This document shows positions 63,551 through 64,000 of a stretch of 64,000 nucleotides of DNA, piece by piece (position 1 is the stretch's first letter; every line of letters starts with the position of its first letter). Both the position numbers and the translations under genes were made by a program. Where the stretch lies: contig NZ_PTIR01000010.1 in NCBI RefSeq assembly GCF_002934455.1, forward strand, positions 124,001-188,000, written 5' to 3'. Under the pieces are notes generated by a model. The model saw only the letters and a list, made by a program, of their open reading frames with translations, did no database searches and was not told the origin of the DNA. This DNA comes from Trinickia symbiotica (GTDB lineage: Bacteria > Pseudomonadota > Gammaproteobacteria > Burkholderiales > Burkholderiaceae).

Positions 63551-64000
63551 TTACTGCAGGAGCTTCAGCACTTGTTGCGGCAGCGAGTTGGCCTGTGCGA
63601 GCACCGAAATACCGGCTTGTTGCAGCACCTGCGCCTTCGACAGGTTCGCCGTTTCTTGCGCGAAGTCGGCGCCGACGATCTGCGATTCCGAAGCCGTCAG
63701 GTTCGTCGATTCCGTTTGCGTGTTCGTGATCGCGGCCTGGAACGTGTTCTGCGTTGCACCGAGCGTCGCCTGGAACGTCGAGATTTGCGTCAGCGCGGCA
63801 TCGATCGCGGTGATGGCGTTTTGCGCACCCGACGTCGTGCTGACGTCCACGGACGAGACGCCGAGGCCACCCGCGTTCCACGTGGTCGTGCCGAAGTTCG
63901 CCGTGATCGTCTGGTTTGCGCTCGCGCCGACCTGGAAGCTCACGCTGCCGCTCGAGCCGAGGCCGCCGCCGAGCAGCGTTTGACCGTTGAACGACGTTTG
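63551..64000 (-). CDS. fliC: Flagellin, C-terminal part (runs off the window)
   Basis: About 149 codons of the C-terminal region up to the TAA at 63551; the 5' end lies beyond 64000. The D1/D0 C-terminal helices are clear: LGATQNTFQAAITNTQTEST then ESQIVGADFAQETANLSKAQ and QQAGISVLAQANSLPQQVLK with the final LLQ. The preceding SVSFQVGASANQTITANFGT is typical of the D1/D2 border. The central domain, the usual glycosylation target, is outside the window. It is the likely acceptor for the glycosyltransferases to the left. Confidence 0.95.
   Translation of the reverse strand, partial: QTSFNGQTLLGGGLGSSGSVSFQVGASANQTITANFGTTTWNAGGLGVSSVDVSTTSGAQNAITAIDAALTQISTFQATLGATQNTFQAAITNTQTESTNLTASESQIVGADFAQETANLSKAQVLQQAGISVLAQANSLPQQVLKLLQ

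Overview
The window reads as a chromosomal segment of a GC-rich betaproteobacterium in the Burkholderiaceae (Burkholderia, Paraburkholderia or Trinickia type). The grounds are the tandem glycine riboswitch with gcvTHP, the gcvP N-terminus, the PsiF and SYLF small proteins, and a fliC-fliD-fliT block. This assignment rests on protein recognition only; no database was searched.

Region 1 (1-9.2 kb). ilvD is complete, but its 3' end and downstream hairpin are present a second time at the left edge. The two copies flank an HTH/PIN toxin-antitoxin-like pair whose PIN gene is frameshifted. Next come a fic-family tail remnant, an acetylpolyamine amidohydrolase, a SYLF lipoprotein, poxB, a PsiF-like protein with a clear terminator, and a decayed stretch with IS200/IS605-like hairpins and a GNAT fragment.

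Region 2 (9.2-18.8 kb). This is a glycine/serine block: tandem glycine riboswitch, gcvT-gcvH-gcvP, a secreted alginate-lyase-like protein, sdaA and a ThDP enzyme. Glycine cleavage supplies one-carbon units, and serine made from glycine can be deaminated to pyruvate by SdaA.

Region 3 (18.9-36.3 kb). Mixed housekeeping and accessory genes: vapBC, a zinc-ribbon/Pro-Ala-rich membrane protein divergent from an exported TPR protein, an orphan squalene/phytoene synthase, a LysE exporter, a Gfo/Idh oxidoreductase, Rep helicase and a dihaem cytochrome c. A tRNA-Arg(CCG) is followed by a decayed P4-type integrase and by brnTA. A small cargo region, a GYD protein and a chemotaxis receptor close the block.

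Region 4 (36.3-42.9 kb). A putative catabolic module contains an MFS transporter, a fused FAD/Fe-S oxidoreductase, a serine-glyoxylate type aminotransferase and a divergent GntR regulator. A perfect palindrome lies in the control region.

Region 5 (43.1-64 kb). This is the most interesting part: a probable flagellin glycosylation locus running tail-to-tail into fliT-fliD-fliC. It encodes 3-amino-sugar enzymes (FdtA-like ketoisomerase, FdtB-like aminotransferase, NeuD/PglD-like acyltransferase, FemAB/GNAT-like acyltransferase), two methyltransferases and a 62-codon in-frame deletion remnant of a third. It also encodes a PhyH dioxygenase, a five-bladed-propeller glycosidase-like protein, a two-domain GT2 enzyme, a TPR-linked glycosyltransferase of another fold, and three consecutive GT41 (OGT/SPINDLY-type) proteins. 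The inference is that the sugar enzymes make a modified 3-acylamino-3,6-dideoxyhexose and that the TPR glycosyltransferases put it, or extend it, on flagellin.
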